Counted from the first letter of the stretch, positions 46,022 to 54,664 are shown. The stretch: DNA of 64,000 nt from Janthinobacterium psychrotolerans (GCF_001677885.1 NZ_LOCQ01000051.1:62001-126000); one strand, 5' to 3'. Notes: generated by a model from the sequence alone, not told the origin. Numbers and translations: made by a program.

Positions 46022-46756
46022 ATGCCTAGCCTGTTTTCCCGTCATGCCATTTGCCTGTCCTTCGCCGCCTTCGGTTTGGCCTTTTCCGCCAGTGCCGCTG
46101 CGCAAACCTTTCTCGACGAACTGACGGTGGTGAACCTGTCGCCGCGGGACAAGGAGGCGCTGATGTGGGAACTGTTCAACGATTTGAACAAGGATGACGA
46201 CGACCAGGAAGCGCATGTGTGGGAAAGCGACGACGAGGCAGCGACCATGCAGGCCGTCTACAGCTTCAGCAATTCTGGCATGACCGAGCAGAGCCTGAAG
46301 GCGCATGTGTGCCGCGACCTGAAATTCGTCGTCACGGCCGGCGGCAAGACGCAGGACCTGAGCCGTCGCACCTGCTCGCAAAACAGCGGGCGCTGGGATA
46401 TCCAGGGCAAGGATGCGCCGCCCGTCACCTATCCGCCGTTCCTGTCCGACGTGACGGTGGCCAAGTTGAACGCGAAAGAAAAAAAGGATTTGCTCAACGC
46501 GGCCGTGCGCACCCTGAAAGACGAGGAAGATGGCAAGACCAGGCAGTGGCGCAACCAGGGCATGGGCAACACCGTGCCCTTGCGCGTGAGCCTGACGCCG
46601 TCCGACACCGGAACCAGGCCCGGCAGTTTTACCACGTGCCGCGACCTGACGATGGTATTCGATGGCAGGAACGGCAAGCAGGAACTGCGCCGCCGTTCCT
46701 GCGAAAACCGCTATGGCGCGCTGGACATCGAACCGGACTACAAGGAAGACCGTTAG
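46022..46756 (+). CDS. Secreted protein with two repeated cysteine-pair domains
   Basis: 244 residues with a signal peptide ending SASAAAQ (about 28). The mature protein is two tandem copies of one unit (about 29-128 and 139-237). Each begins FL followed by a helical region and ends with a CRDL motif and a second Cys exactly 21 residues later: Cys97/Cys118 and Cys206/Cys227, the pairs followed by WDI and LDI. The CRDL...C...DI end resembles the C-terminal motif of 17-kDa/RT0821-type surface antigens. The disulfides and periplasmic location are inferred. It stands alone between groESL and the zapA genes. Confidence 0.68.
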   Translation: MPSLFSRHAICLSFAAFGLAFSASAAAQTFLDELTVVNLSPRDKEALMWELFNDLNKDDDDQEAHVWESDDEAATMQAVYSFSNSGMTEQSLKAHVCRDLKFVVTAGGKTQDLSRRTCSQNSGRWDIQGKDAPPVTYPPFLSDVTVAKLNAKEKKDLLNAAVRTLKDEEDGKTRQWRNQGMGNTVPLRVSLTPSDTGTRPGSFTTCRDLTMVFDGRNGKQELRRRSCENRYGALDIEPDYKEDR

Positions 46757-46839
46757 GTCACCGATGATGATAAAAAGCTCCTATTTCCGGTTAACTACAC
46801 GGCATTGATGTAATTATGTGTGACAGCAACGCGATTCGA

Positions 46840-46869
46840 TTGACGCCTGAGTGACGTCCGCCCTATAGT
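46840..46869 (+). promoter_or_regulatory. Promoter of the coiled-coil/zapA genes
   Basis: TTGACG (46840-46845), 18-base spacer, TATAGT (46864-46869). Only six bases separate the -10 box from the ATG at 46876, so transcription should begin at or next to the start codon. Confidence 0.65.
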
Positions 46870-46875
46870 GGCGGC

Positions 46876-47139
46876 ATGATTTCCGAATTCAACGAATTAT
46901 CCGACAAAATCGGCCTGCTGGCCGAAATGACCCATGCGCTGCGTCGTGAAAACGCGCAACTGCGCAAGGACAATGCCGCCCTTGCCGCCGAGAATGCGCA
47001 GTATGTGCAGCGCATGCGCGAGGCGCAGGAGCGGGTCGAGGCGCTGCTGGAAAAAATTCCGGAGCTGGTGCAGGCCGGCCTGGAGCAGGCGGCCTCCGAA
47101 GCCATGGCCCATGCGGCCGAGAACGGGAAGGAAGCGTAA
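46876..47139 (+). CDS. Small coiled-coil protein upstream of zapA (ZapB/TIGR02449-like)
   Basis: 87 residues, almost entirely heptad coiled coil (LSDKIGLLAEMTHALRRENAQLRKDNAALAAENAQYVQRMREA). Its stop shares a base with the zapA start, so translation is coupled. Small coiled-coil proteins are regularly encoded just before zapA in proteobacteria. A role at the division ring alongside ZapA is inferred from position and fold. No ribosome site is present before the ATG and the promoter abuts it. Confidence 0.72.
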   Translation: MISEFNELSDKIGLLAEMTHALRRENAQLRKDNAALAAENAQYVQRMREAQERVEALLEKIPELVQAGLEQAASEAMAHAAENGKEA

Positions 47140-47450
47140 TGGCGCGTGTCGATGTCAATATCATGGGCCAGTCCTACAGCATGGTCTGCCGCGAAGGCGA
47201 GGAACGTGCGCTGCGCGAAGCGGCCATCTATCTGGACAGCAAGATGAAGGCCATCCGCGATGCGGGCAAGGTCAAGGGCAATGACCGCATCGCCGTGCTG
47301 GCGGCGCTGGGCGTGGCGGCGGAGTTCCTGTCCGTCAAGTCACCGCAAGGACCGTTGTCGGAGCTGACCATCATGGAAGTGAAGCAAAAAATCTCGGCCA
47401 TGCATATGGTCCTCGACAGCGCGCTGACGCCCCAGGAAAACCTTTTTTAA
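47139..47450 (+). CDS. zapA: Cell division protein ZapA
   Basis: 103 residues. The N-terminal strand pair RVDVNIMGQSYSMVCREGEERALREAAIYLDSKM is followed by the helix NDRIAVLAALGVAAEFL and a C-terminal coil. ZapA tetramers bundle FtsZ at the division site. It overlaps the preceding coiled-coil gene by one base and is followed by the 6S RNA gene, the standard zapA-ssrS arrangement. Confidence 0.9.
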   Translation: MARVDVNIMGQSYSMVCREGEERALREAAIYLDSKMKAIRDAGKVKGNDRIAVLAALGVAAEFLSVKSPQGPLSELTIMEVKQKISAMHMVLDSALTPQENLF

Positions 47451-47494
47451 GCAGCTTTTAAGTGCCGGGGCCGCATGTTCTGTACGAATTTGCT

Positions 47495-47522
47495 TTGCGA
47501 TGTGCGGACTAAGGAGTAAACT
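47495..47522 (+). promoter_or_regulatory. 6S RNA promoter
   Basis: TTGCGA (47495-47500), 16-base spacer, TAAACT (47517-47522), placing the start near 47529-47530, one base before the 6S closing stem. Confidence 0.6.
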
Positions 47523-47529
47523 TCTGGCT

Positions 47530-47702
47530 ACCCTGCGGTGTTCGCGATTGCCATATATTCCTTGAACCATTTATGCGCATCGGTTGCGAATTTTGTTTGA
47601 TGGGAGTGAGCGTCGCTCGTTCGACGAACCCGAAATTGAACTAACGTGACCACCTTGAACCGTTTGGTTCGGGATGCCGGCATAGCGGCACAGGCGGGGC
47701 CT
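47530..47702 (+). ncRNA. ssrS: 6S RNA
   Basis: About 170 bases with the 6S shape. The ends pair over 13 pairs in two blocks: CCCUGC (47531-47536) with the GCGGGG end (47694-47699), then GUGUUCGC (47538-47545) with GCGGCAC (47685-47691). A hairpin CCUUGAACC/GGUUCGGG (47653-47674) on the 3' strand beside an unpaired central region matches the element next to the open-complex-like bubble of E. coli 6S RNA. It sits directly behind zapA, the conserved locus, and ahead of a strong terminator. It binds sigma-70 RNA polymerase in stationary phase. Confidence 0.85.
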
Positions 47703-47709
47703 CATGCAG

Positions 47710-47747
47710 AAAAAACGGTTGCAGCACTTGTGCGCAACCGTTTTTTT
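47710..47747 (+). terminator. Terminator after 6S RNA
   Basis: Stem CGGTTGC/GCAACCG extended by A6/T6 pairs, ending in seven T. It closes the 6S RNA transcript before the EVE gene. Confidence 0.88.
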
Positions 47748-47774
47748 ACGTCCGCACTTGACTCAGGGTTGCTT

Positions 47775-48239
47775 ATGAAACAGTACTGGTTGATGAAATC
47801 CGAGCCCACCGAAGTGAGCATCGATGATCTGATGGCCGCGCCCGGGCAGACCATGCCCTGGTTTGGCGTGCGCAACTACCAGGCGCGCAATTTCATGCGC
47901 GACGGCATGCGCGAAGGCGACGGCGTGCTGTTTTATCACTCCAGCTGCGCGCAACCGGGCGTGGTGGGCGTGGCCGAGGTGGCCAGCACGGCCTATCCGG
48001 ACCACAGCCAGTTCGACAAGAACAGCCATTATTTCGACCCCAAGGCCACTCAGGAACAGCCGCGCTGGGTCAGCGTCGACGTGCGCGGCCTGAAAAGGAC
48101 GGCGCTGCTGCCGCTGTCGGAATTACGCCAGATGCCGGCGCTGGAAGACATGCTGCTGCTGAAAAAGGGCAGCCGCCTGTCGATCGCGCCGGTCACGCCG
48201 GCGCAGTGGAAAGCCATCCAGGCGCGGCTGGCGGATTAG
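47775..48239 (+). CDS. EVE domain protein
   Basis: 154 residues, start MKQYWLMKSEPTEVSIDDL; the open frame extends upstream through the terminator and is not used. EVE family features are WLMKSEP, the PWFGVRNYQARNFMR segment, and GDGVLFYHSSCAQPGVVGVAEV. EVE domains are PUA-like folds that bind modified bases in DNA or RNA. The cellular role of this stand-alone form is not established. It converges with the RpiR gene, overlapping it by four bases. Confidence 0.87.
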   Translation: MKQYWLMKSEPTEVSIDDLMAAPGQTMPWFGVRNYQARNFMRDGMREGDGVLFYHSSCAQPGVVGVAEVASTAYPDHSQFDKNSHYFDPKATQEQPRWVSVDVRGLKRTALLPLSELRQMPALEDMLLLKKGSRLSIAPVTPAQWKAIQARLAD

Positions 48240-49096
48240 TCCGGCGCTTGCGTGCCGATTTCCTCGATATCGATCTCCAGGCGGTAGGCCAGCGCGATGA
48301 ACAAGGCCTGGCACAGGCAGATGGTGCCGGTCAGCGAACGGAAGGCAAAGGCGCTGCCTTCGGTCACCGTCAGCAGGGCGTCGGCGCTGCGCGCCAGGGG
48401 CGCGAGCTTGCTGTCGGTAATGACCAGCGTTTTTGCGCCATTGTCGTGCGCCATGCGCGCGCACTCCAGGGTTTCCTTGCCATACGGCGCGAAGCTGATG
48501 GCAATGGCCACGTCGCCTTCGCGCACGCTGCGCATCTGGTCGCGGTGGCCGCCACCCAGGCCCGTCACCAGGTGCACACGCTTGCTGGTGTGCTGCAGCG
48601 CGTAGGCGATATACGAGGCCACCGGAAACGCGCGCCGCACCCCCACCACATAGATATTGTCGGCCTGCTGCAGCAAGGTGACGGCCGCTTCGAGCTGTTC
48701 GTCGTCCAGGCCGGCCGCCAGTTCGTCGAGGCCGCTGCGGCTCGCGCCGATGAATTCGCGCGTCAGGTCGCCCGTGCGCACCTTGCTGTCGCGCGAGGAA
48801 ATGAGTTTGCGGATGCGCTGGCGGTAATTGGGCGCGGCGCGCGCCTGCTCGGTATAGGCCTGGCGAAACACATCCTGCATTTCGCTGAAGCCGGAAAAAC
48901 CGAAGCGCTGGGCGAAACGCACGATGGCCGACGGCTGCACGTCGCAGGCGGCGGCGATGTCGCTGATGCGCTCGAGCATCAGGCTGGCGCGGTGTTGTTC
49001 GACATGCTTGGCGATCAGTTTCAACTGGCGCGACAGGCTGTCGTATTCATCGACGATTTGCTGCATTAGCTGGTCGATCGCGGCGGGTTGTGCCAT
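48236..49096 (-). CDS. MurR/RpiR family transcriptional regulator
   Basis: 286 residues. N-terminal RpiR helix-turn-helix (LERISDIAAACDVQPSAIVRFAQRFGFSGFSEMQDVFRQ, about 41-79) and C-terminal SIS sugar-phosphate domain (NIYVVGVRRAFPVASYIAYALQ, AISFAPYGKETLECARMAHDNGAKTLVITD). The ligand is likely a phosphorylated sugar. No metabolic target gene is adjacent on this side, so it may act elsewhere. A dyad that may be its own operator lies 60-110 bases upstream. Confidence 0.85.
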   Translation of the reverse strand: MAQPAAIDQLMQQIVDEYDSLSRQLKLIAKHVEQHRASLMLERISDIAAACDVQPSAIVRFAQRFGFSGFSEMQDVFRQAYTEQARAAPNYRQRIRKLISSRDSKVRTGDLTREFIGASRSGLDELAAGLDDEQLEAAVTLLQQADNIYVVGVRRAFPVASYIAYALQHTSKRVHLVTGLGGGHRDQMRSVREGDVAIAISFAPYGKETLECARMAHDNGAKTLVITDSKLAPLARSADALLTVTEGSAFAFRSLTGTICLCQALFIALAYRLEIDIEEIGTQAPD

Positions 49097-49157
49097 CTCT
49101 TGTACTCTCTTGTATTGGCTGTGGGCAAGGCATGGCGGGCGCCCACTTGCTGCATAA

Positions 49158-49208
49158 ATTATAGAATTGAATGCCGCAAATAGAAAGAAATTTCGATTTT
49201 TTTCTATT
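49158..49208 (-). promoter_or_regulatory. Candidate RpiR autoregulatory site
   Basis: Inverted repeat AATAGAAA (49179-49186) and TTTCTATT (49201-49208) with an adjoining GAAATTTC palindrome (49187-49194). On the minus strand it lies just before a perfect TATAAT (49163-49158). GAAA/TTTC dyads are common for RpiR proteins. Confidence 0.5.
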
Positions 49209-49322
49209 GGGAAAAAATAATTTCAGTATTGGTGGCCGCATCCGCGCTTGTCGCCGGACGCGACCACGCCGGCGCGCCGCGCCGGGTGGGGCAGAGATGT
49301 GAAGCAGGAAAAGGACGGCGGC

Positions 49323-50153
49323 TCAGGCGCCGGCGGCGCGCGCCTTGCTTGGCGGCGTGGCCATGATGCGGCTTTTATAGGACCATACCAGCAGGGCGAT
49401 GGCGCCGACGATCATCGGCAGCGACAGCATCTGGCCCGAGGTGATCGGCACGCCGAACCACACGACTTCCCAGTCCGGCGTGCGAAAGTATTCGGTAAAG
49501 AAGCGCGCGCAGCCATACAGCAGGGTGAACATGGCGCCGACCGCCACCCGTGGATGCGGCTTGCGCGCAAACAGCCACAGAATAATGAACACCAGGATGC
49601 CATCGACCAGCATCTGGTAGAGCGGCGACGGGTGCACGGGGTAGGGAATGCCCGGCCACTGCATGGCCCACGGCAGGGTCTCGGGCGCGATGCGGCCCGG
49701 CAGTTCGGCATTGATGAAGTTGCCCAGGCGGCCGGCGGCATAGCCCAGCGGCACCAGCGGCGCGATAAAGTCCAGCACGTCGAACAGGTTGCGGCCGGCC
49801 TTGCGGCCCCACAGGTACATCGCCAGTATCACGCCCAAAAATCCCCCGTGGAAGGACATGCCGCCATGCCAGACCATGAAGATCTCGAGCGGATTGTGGA
49901 AGAAGTATTCGGGGCGGTAGAACAGCACTTCGCCCAGGCGCCCGCCGATCACCACCCCCAGCATGCCATAGAACAGCATGTCGTCGAGGTCCTCCTTTTT
50001 CCAGCCCAATGCAAAGATATGGGGCTGCCTGATGCGCACGCGGCCCAGCGCAATGAAGAGGGCAAAGGCCAGCACATACATCAGGCCATACCAGTGCACG
50101 GCCAGCGGGCCGATCTGAACGGCTATCGGGTTGGGCATCGGGTGTATCAGCAT
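49323..50153 (-). CDS. lgt: Prolipoprotein diacylglyceryl transferase
   Basis: 276 residues, multiple membrane segments, with the Lgt signature AGRLGNFINAELPGR (about 137-151) and the catalytic-region His in HGGMSFHGGFLG (95-106). It transfers diacylglycerol to the lipobox cysteine, the first step of lipoprotein maturation, which the levanase and the 8.5-kb lipoprotein would need. The start at 50153 (MLIHPMPNP) may instead be five codons later. Confidence 0.93.
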   Translation of the reverse strand: MLIHPMPNPIAVQIGPLAVHWYGLMYVLAFALFIALGRVRIRQPHIFALGWKKEDLDDMLFYGMLGVVIGGRLGEVLFYRPEYFFHNPLEIFMVWHGGMSFHGGFLGVILAMYLWGRKAGRNLFDVLDFIAPLVPLGYAAGRLGNFINAELPGRIAPETLPWAMQWPGIPYPVHPSPLYQMLVDGILVFIILWLFARKPHPRVAVGAMFTLLYGCARFFTEYFRTPDWEVVWFGVPITSGQMLSLPMIVGAIALLVWSYKSRIMATPPSKARAAGA

Positions 50154-50164
50154 CGGTGTACTTT

Positions 50165-51073
50165 CTAAAGATTGGGCAGGGTGCCGCGCAGCAGGGCCAG
50201 GAAACCCTGCAGCACGGGCGAGGTATTGTCGCGGCGCCAGGCAAGCCCCGTCTCGACCAGCGGCGTTGGGTCTTGCAGCGGCCTGTATTCTACGCCGGGG
50301 CGCATCAGATTCGATACCGATTGTGGCACAAGCGCGATGCCCATGCCAGCCGAGACCAGGCTGACGATGGTTTGCATCTGGATCGCCTGCTGGCCGATCG
50401 CGGGCGTGATGCCGGCCGCGCCGAACACGCCGAGGATGGCGTCATGCAGGGCCGGCGAGATCGCGCGCGGGAAAATGATCAACGGCAGGGCCGGCAGGTC
50501 GCGCAGCCGTACCGGCCCCGGCGTGTTCAGGACCTCCAGGCCGGCCGGCGCGGCCAGCACCAGGGGTTCGGCCAGCACCGGCAGGTAGTCGAGCGCCAGT
50601 CTGGCCTTGTCGGGCAGCGGCGGAATCAGCAGGCCGGCGTCGACCCGGCCCGCCAGCAGTTCCTCGAGCTGCAAATCGGACGTCGCTTCCTGCAGCGCGA
50701 TCCGCACCTGCGGATACGCATGTTGATAGGCGCGCAGCAGCGGCGGCAGCACGCTGTAGTCGGCCGACGACACGAACGCCAGCGCCAGCCGGCCAGCTTC
50801 GCCCTGCGCGGCGCGCCGCACCAGCGCCGGCAGGTCCTGTGCCTGGGCCAGCAGGCGCCGCGCTTCGGGCAGCAGGGCCGTGCCGGCCGGCGTCAGGCGC
50901 ACTTCGCGGCGCGTGCGCACGAACAGCGGCGCGCCCAGCAGTTCTTCGAGCGCCATGATGGTTTGCGACAGCGGCGGCTGCGTCATGTGCAGGCGCAGCG
51001 CGGCGCGGCCGAAATGCAGCTCTTCGGCGACGGTAACGAAATAGCGCAGCTGGCGCAATTCAATCGGCATCAT
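50165..51073 (-). CDS. LysR family regulator divergent from ilvD
   Basis: 302 residues. The N-terminal helix-turn-helix is LRQLRYFVTVAEELHFGRAALRLHMTQPPLSQTIMALEELLGAPLF; the substrate-binding domain follows. Two adjacent ATGs exist (51073, 51070); the frame upstream is an unrelated extension. It lies tail to tail with nothing but the lgt start and is divergent from ilvD, the usual arrangement for a LysR protein controlling its neighbour, though the effector is unknown. Confidence 0.85.
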   Translation of the reverse strand: MMPIELRQLRYFVTVAEELHFGRAALRLHMTQPPLSQTIMALEELLGAPLFVRTRREVRLTPAGTALLPEARRLLAQAQDLPALVRRAAQGEAGRLALAFVSSADYSVLPPLLRAYQHAYPQVRIALQEATSDLQLEELLAGRVDAGLLIPPLPDKARLALDYLPVLAEPLVLAAPAGLEVLNTPGPVRLRDLPALPLIIFPRAISPALHDAILGVFGAAGITPAIGQQAIQMQTIVSLVSAGMGIALVPQSVSNLMRPGVEYRPLQDPTPLVETGLAWRRDNTSPVLQGFLALLRGTLPNL

Positions 51074-51126
51074 TGATATGTATTTCCATGTTGAACAATT
51101 GCTGTGATATTTATTTCGACTCACAG

Positions 51127-51154
51127 CCATGTGCATCATATATTTGACACATGG
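51127..51154. promoter_or_regulatory. Dyad in the lysR-ilvD intergenic region
   Basis: Inverted repeat CCATGTG (51127-51133) and CACATGG (51148-51154), 14 bases apart, with an AT-rich centre. It is a candidate LysR binding site between the divergent genes. Confidence 0.4.
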
Positions 51155-51245
51155 GCGTGCGCAAGGCAATCTGGCGTACCCCCACTGCGCACAGGGTCTT
51201 GCCCACGCAAGCCCGGCAGCCAGGCAACTCTTTTGAAAGACCATC

Positions 51246-53111
51246 ATGCCGCAATACCGCTCACGCACCACCACCCACGGCCGCAACATGGCCGGCGCCC
51301 GCGCCCTGTGGCGCGCCACCGGCATGAAGGATGGCGACTTCGACAAGCCGATCATCGCCGTGGTCAATTCGTTCACCCAGTTCGTGCCCGGCCACGTGCA
51401 CCTGAAGGACCTGGGCCAGATGGTGGCGCGCGAGATCGAAGCGGCCGGCGGCGTGGCCAAGGAATTCAACACCATCGCCGTCGATGACGGCATCGCCATG
51501 GGCCACGGCGGCATGCTGTACTCGCTGCCGTCGCGCGACCTGATCGCCGACTCGGTCGAATACATGGTCAACGCCCACTGCGCCGACGCCATGGTCTGCA
51601 TCTCGAACTGCGACAAGATCACGCCGGGCATGCTGATGGCCGCCATGCGCATCAATATTCCGGTGGTCTTCATTTCCGGCGGCCCGATGGAAGCGGGCAA
51701 GGTCGTCAAGGTGGTCAACGGCACGCAGAAAATCATCAAGCTCGACCTGGTTGACGCCATGATCAAGGCCGGCGACAGCAGCGTCTCCGACGCTGACGTG
51801 GCCGAAATCGAACGCTCGGCCTGCCCGACCTGCGGTTCGTGCTCGGGCATGTTTACCGCCAACTCGATGAACTGCCTGACCGAAGCGCTGGGCCTGGCCC
51901 TGCCCGGCAACGGCACCATCCTGGCCACCCACTCGGACCGCCAGCAGTTGTTCCTGCGCGCCGGCCGCCTGATCGTGGAACTGGCCAAGCGCCACTACGA
52001 GCAGGATGATTATTCGGTGCTGCCACGCTCGATCGCCACCAAGGCCGCGTTCGAGAACGCGATGGCGCTCGACGTCTCGATGGGCGGCTCGACCAACACC
52101 GTGCTGCACCTGCTGGCCGCCGCGCACGAGGCGGAAGTCGAATTCACGATGGCCGACATCGACCGCATTTCGCGCAAGGTGCCTTGCCTGTGCAAGGTCG
52201 CGCCGATGACCGACAAATACCATATCGAAGACGTGCACCGCGCCGGCGGCATCGTGGGGATTCTGGGCGAACTGGCGCGCGCCGGCCTCTTGAACACCAC
52301 CTTGCCGACCATCCACGCGCCGACCATGGCCGACGCCATCGCGCAAAACGACATCAAGTGCACCGACGACCCTGCCGTGCATGAGCTGTTCCGCGCCGCG
52401 CCGGGCGGCGTGCCGACCCAGACGGCGTTCTCGCAGTCCGAGCGCTTTGCGTCCGTCGACACCGACCGCGCCACCGGCTGCATCCGCGACAAGGCCCATG
52501 CCTATTCGCAGGACGGTGGCCTGGCCGTGTTGTACGGTAACCTCGCCGAGAAGGGCTGCATCGTCAAGACGGCCGGCGTCGACGAAAGCATCCTCAAATT
52601 CAGTGGCAAGGCGCGCGTGTTCGAAAGCCAGGACTCGGCTGTCGCAGCCATCCTGGAAGACACCGTGCATGAAGGCGACGTTGTCATCATCCGCTACGAA
52701 GGCCCGAAAGGCGGCCCCGGCATGCAGGAAATGCTGTACCCGACCTCGTACATCAAATCGAAAGGCCTGGGCAAGGCCTGCGCACTGTTTACCGATGGCC
52801 GCTTCTCGGGCGGCTCCTCGGGCCTGGTGATCGGCCACGCCTCGCCGGAAGCGGCCGAAGGCGGCGCCATCGGCCTGGTGGAAGAGGGCGACTTCATCGA
52901 TATCGACATCCCCGAGCGCACCATCAACCTGCGCGTCACGCCGGCCGAACTGGCCGCGCGCCGCGCGGCCATGGAAGCGAAGGGCGATGCGGCCTGGCTG
53001 CCGGTCAACCGCGAGCGTTATGTGTCGCAGGCCTTGCAGGCCTACGCGGCCCTGACGACGTCGGCCGACCGTGGCGCCGTGCGCGACCTGTCGCAGCTGA
53101 AAAAGCGCTGA
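51246..53111 (+). CDS. ilvD: Dihydroxy-acid dehydratase
   Basis: 621 residues. Iron-sulfur cysteines lie in [11 protein letters not shown] (about 119-129) and [19 protein letters not shown] (about 193-211); the C-terminal [21 protein letters not shown] and [13 protein letters not shown] are family signatures. It converts 2,3-dihydroxy-3-methylbutanoate and the methylpentanoate to the 2-oxo acids in valine, leucine and isoleucine synthesis. The other ilv genes are elsewhere. The opening [26 protein letters not shown] confirms the start. Confidence 0.95.
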   Translation: MPQYRSRTTTHGRNMAGARALWRATGMKDGDFDKPIIAVVNSFTQFVPGHVHLKDLGQMVAREIEAAGGVAKEFNTIAVDDGIAMGHGGMLYSLPSRDLIADSVEYMVNAHCADAMVCISNCDKITPGMLMAAMRINIPVVFISGGPMEAGKVVKVVNGTQKIIKLDLVDAMIKAGDSSVSDADVAEIERSACPTCGSCSGMFTANSMNCLTEALGLALPGNGTILATHSDRQQLFLRAGRLIVELAKRHYEQDDYSVLPRSIATKAAFENAMALDVSMGGSTNTVLHLLAAAHEAEVEFTMADIDRISRKVPCLCKVAPMTDKYHIEDVHRAGGIVGILGELARAGLLNTTLPTIHAPTMADAIAQNDIKCTDDPAVHELFRAAPGGVPTQTAFSQSERFASVDTDRATGCIRDKAHAYSQDGGLAVLYGNLAEKGCIVKTAGVDESILKFSGKARVFESQDSAVAAILEDTVHEGDVVIIRYEGPKGGPGMQEMLYPTSYIKSKGLGKACALFTDGRFSGGSSGLVIGHASPEAAEGGAIGLVEEGDFIDIDIPERTINLRVTPAELAARRAAMEAKGDAAWLPVNRERYVSQALQAYAALTTSADRGAVRDLSQLKKR

Positions 53112-53203
53112 TCGTTGTAAAAACGCCGCAGCGCCGCGCCGTTTCCCGGGGCGGTGCCGCAGGCGTTACATCGCCTTACAAACAACATGGGAATTGGCGC
53201 GCG

Positions 53204-53230
53204 CTTGGGGCAAAATAGCTTTACCCCAAG
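53204..53230. other. Dyad between ilvD and the cytochrome gene
   Basis: Seven-base arms CTTGGGG and CCCCAAG, 13 bases apart. It may be a weak terminator of ilvD or an operator for the cytochrome gene; no long T run follows. Confidence 0.35.
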
Positions 53231-53323
53231 TGTTTTGATATCTCAATCGCTTGATCCGGGCTCGTGGTGAACCTGCCGAAACACGGTAGAATGCCGGCAG
53301 GAAGTTACTCTGGAGAAAAGACA

Positions 53324-53638
53324 ATGAAACGTTCCATGATGTTGGTAGGTGTGTTGGCTGTGTCGGCGTTGACCTCGCAAGTGGCGATGGCCAACCCTGA
53401 CCTGGCGAAAGCAAAGAATTGCATGGCTTGCCATGCGGTTGGCAGCAAGCTGGTCGGTCCTGCGTACAAAGACGTGGCCGCCAAGTATGCCGGTCAAAAA
53501 GACGCGGAAAACAAGCTGGTGGCGAAAGTCATGAAGGGCGGCTCCGGCACCTGGGGCGCGATCCCGATGCCGGCCAACCCGCAGGTGAGCGAAGCGGAAG
53601 CGCGCACCCTGGTCAAATGGATTCTGGCGCAGAAATAA
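53324..53638 (+). CDS. Small class I cytochrome c (c551-like)
   Basis: 104 residues with a signal peptide ending QVAMA and a mature part of about 80 residues. Haem attachment motif CMACH is near 36-40 and the axial Met is in IPMPANPQ (near 85). Length and layout fit the periplasmic cytochrome c551/c552 group that shuttles electrons to oxidases or nitrite reductase. TGGAGA precedes the ATG at 53324; the frame further upstream is not used. A strong terminator follows. Confidence 0.9.
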   Translation: MKRSMMLVGVLAVSALTSQVAMANPDLAKAKNCMACHAVGSKLVGPAYKDVAAKYAGQKDAENKLVAKVMKGGSGTWGAIPMPANPQVSEAEARTLVKWILAQK

Positions 53639-53668
53639 TCTGCGCCGAAATAACAGTATCGCAAACAG

Positions 53669-53697
53669 CGCGCCGGCATGTCCGGCGCGTTTTTTTT
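53669..53697 (+). terminator. Terminator of the cytochrome c gene
   Basis: Stem CGCGCCGG/CCGGCGCG with a five-base loop and eight T. It ends at the stop of the convergent epimerase-like gene. Confidence 0.9.
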
Positions 53698-54664
53698 ATG
53701 CCCGCAGATTGCCCATCCCCTCCAGCGTCGCCTTGACCGCGGCCTCCAGCGGGGTATGCGGCTCGTGCCCCAGCGCCGCCAGCAGTTTTGCATTGTCCAT
53801 GCGCACCGGCGTCTGCCACAAATACCGCATCTCGCGCAGCTCGCGCAAGGTCACCACGAACGGTGCCGCCAATGCCATCAGCCACCACGCAAACGCCTTC
53901 ACGCGCGGCGTACCACCCGTAGCCTGCGCCACCACGCGCGCAATCGCGTCCGTCATCTGCCGCCCGTCCTGATCCCAGTGTCCGGCCAGGTGAAAACGCG
54001 CAAAGGGCGGCAGGCTGTCGCGCATCGCCAGCAATGCGACCATGGTGCGCGCCACGTCGGGCAAATACGACCATTGATGCCCGATTCCTTGCTTGCCCGG
54101 ATAGGTGATACTGCGCACCGGCTGGCCAGGCTTGACCAGGCCCTGCGCAAACCAGCTGTTGCCGGCATGGGGGCCGAAGAAGTCGCCGGCGCGCACGATC
54201 AGCACGCGCGCCTTGCCGGCGCTGGCGGCACGCTCCAGCCGCGCTTCCAGTTCGACCCGGATTGCGCCCTTGCGCGTGGCCGGGTGCTGGGGCGATTCCT
54301 CCGTCAGCACGGGGAAGGCATCATCTCCATAATTGTAGACCGTGCCGGGCAGCACGATGGTCGCGCCTTGCGCCTGCGCGGCGGCGATCGTGTTGTCGAG
54401 CATCGGCAGCACCAGCTTGTCCCAGTCGCGGTAGCCGGGCGGGTTGACGGCATGCACGATCACCGAGCAGCCCGCGCTGGCCGCCAGCACGTCGGCGCCC
54501 GCCATGGCGTCGCCACGCAGCCATGTCACGCCATCGTTGCGTGGCGAGGGCGGCTCGCCACGGCTTAATGCGCGCACCTGCCAGCCCGCCGCCAGCAACT
54601 GGCGCACCATTTCGCCGCCGATGCCGCCCGTGGCCCCCAAGACCAATGCCGTGTTATTCATCAT
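53696..54664 (-). CDS. NAD(P)-binding epimerase/dehydratase-like protein
   Basis: 322 residues beginning MMNNTALVLGATGGIGGEMVRQLLAAGW, the Rossmann GxxGxxG motif. Further segments, VIVHAVNPPGYRDWDKLV and the active-site-like TVYNYG, place it with extended SDR / NAD-dependent epimerase proteins, with the catalytic Tyr possibly in VYNYG. GGGAG lies six bases before the ATG at 54664. The substrate is unknown. A divergent LysR gene suggests substrate-induced control. Confidence 0.8.
   Translation of the reverse strand: MMNNTALVLGATGGIGGEMVRQLLAAGWQVRALSRGEPPSPRNDGVTWLRGDAMAGADVLAASAGCSVIVHAVNPPGYRDWDKLVLPMLDNTIAAAQAQGATIVLPGTVYNYGDDAFPVLTEESPQHPATRKGAIRVELEARLERAASAGKARVLIVRAGDFFGPHAGNSWFAQGLVKPGQPVRSITYPGKQGIGHQWSYLPDVARTMVALLAMRDSLPPFARFHLAGHWDQDGRQMTDAIARVVAQATGGTPRVKAFAWWLMALAAPFVVTLRELREMRYLWQTPVRMDNAKLLAALGHEPHTPLEAAVKATLEGMGNLRA

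Noticed and set aside
47646..47774. N-terminal extension of the EVE protein
   Set aside because: It would translate through the 6S RNA 3' part and its terminator; family proteins start at MKQYWLMKSEP.
53112..53170. Possible ilvD terminator (ACGCC ... GGCGT)
   Set aside because: Pairing is broken and there is no T run.
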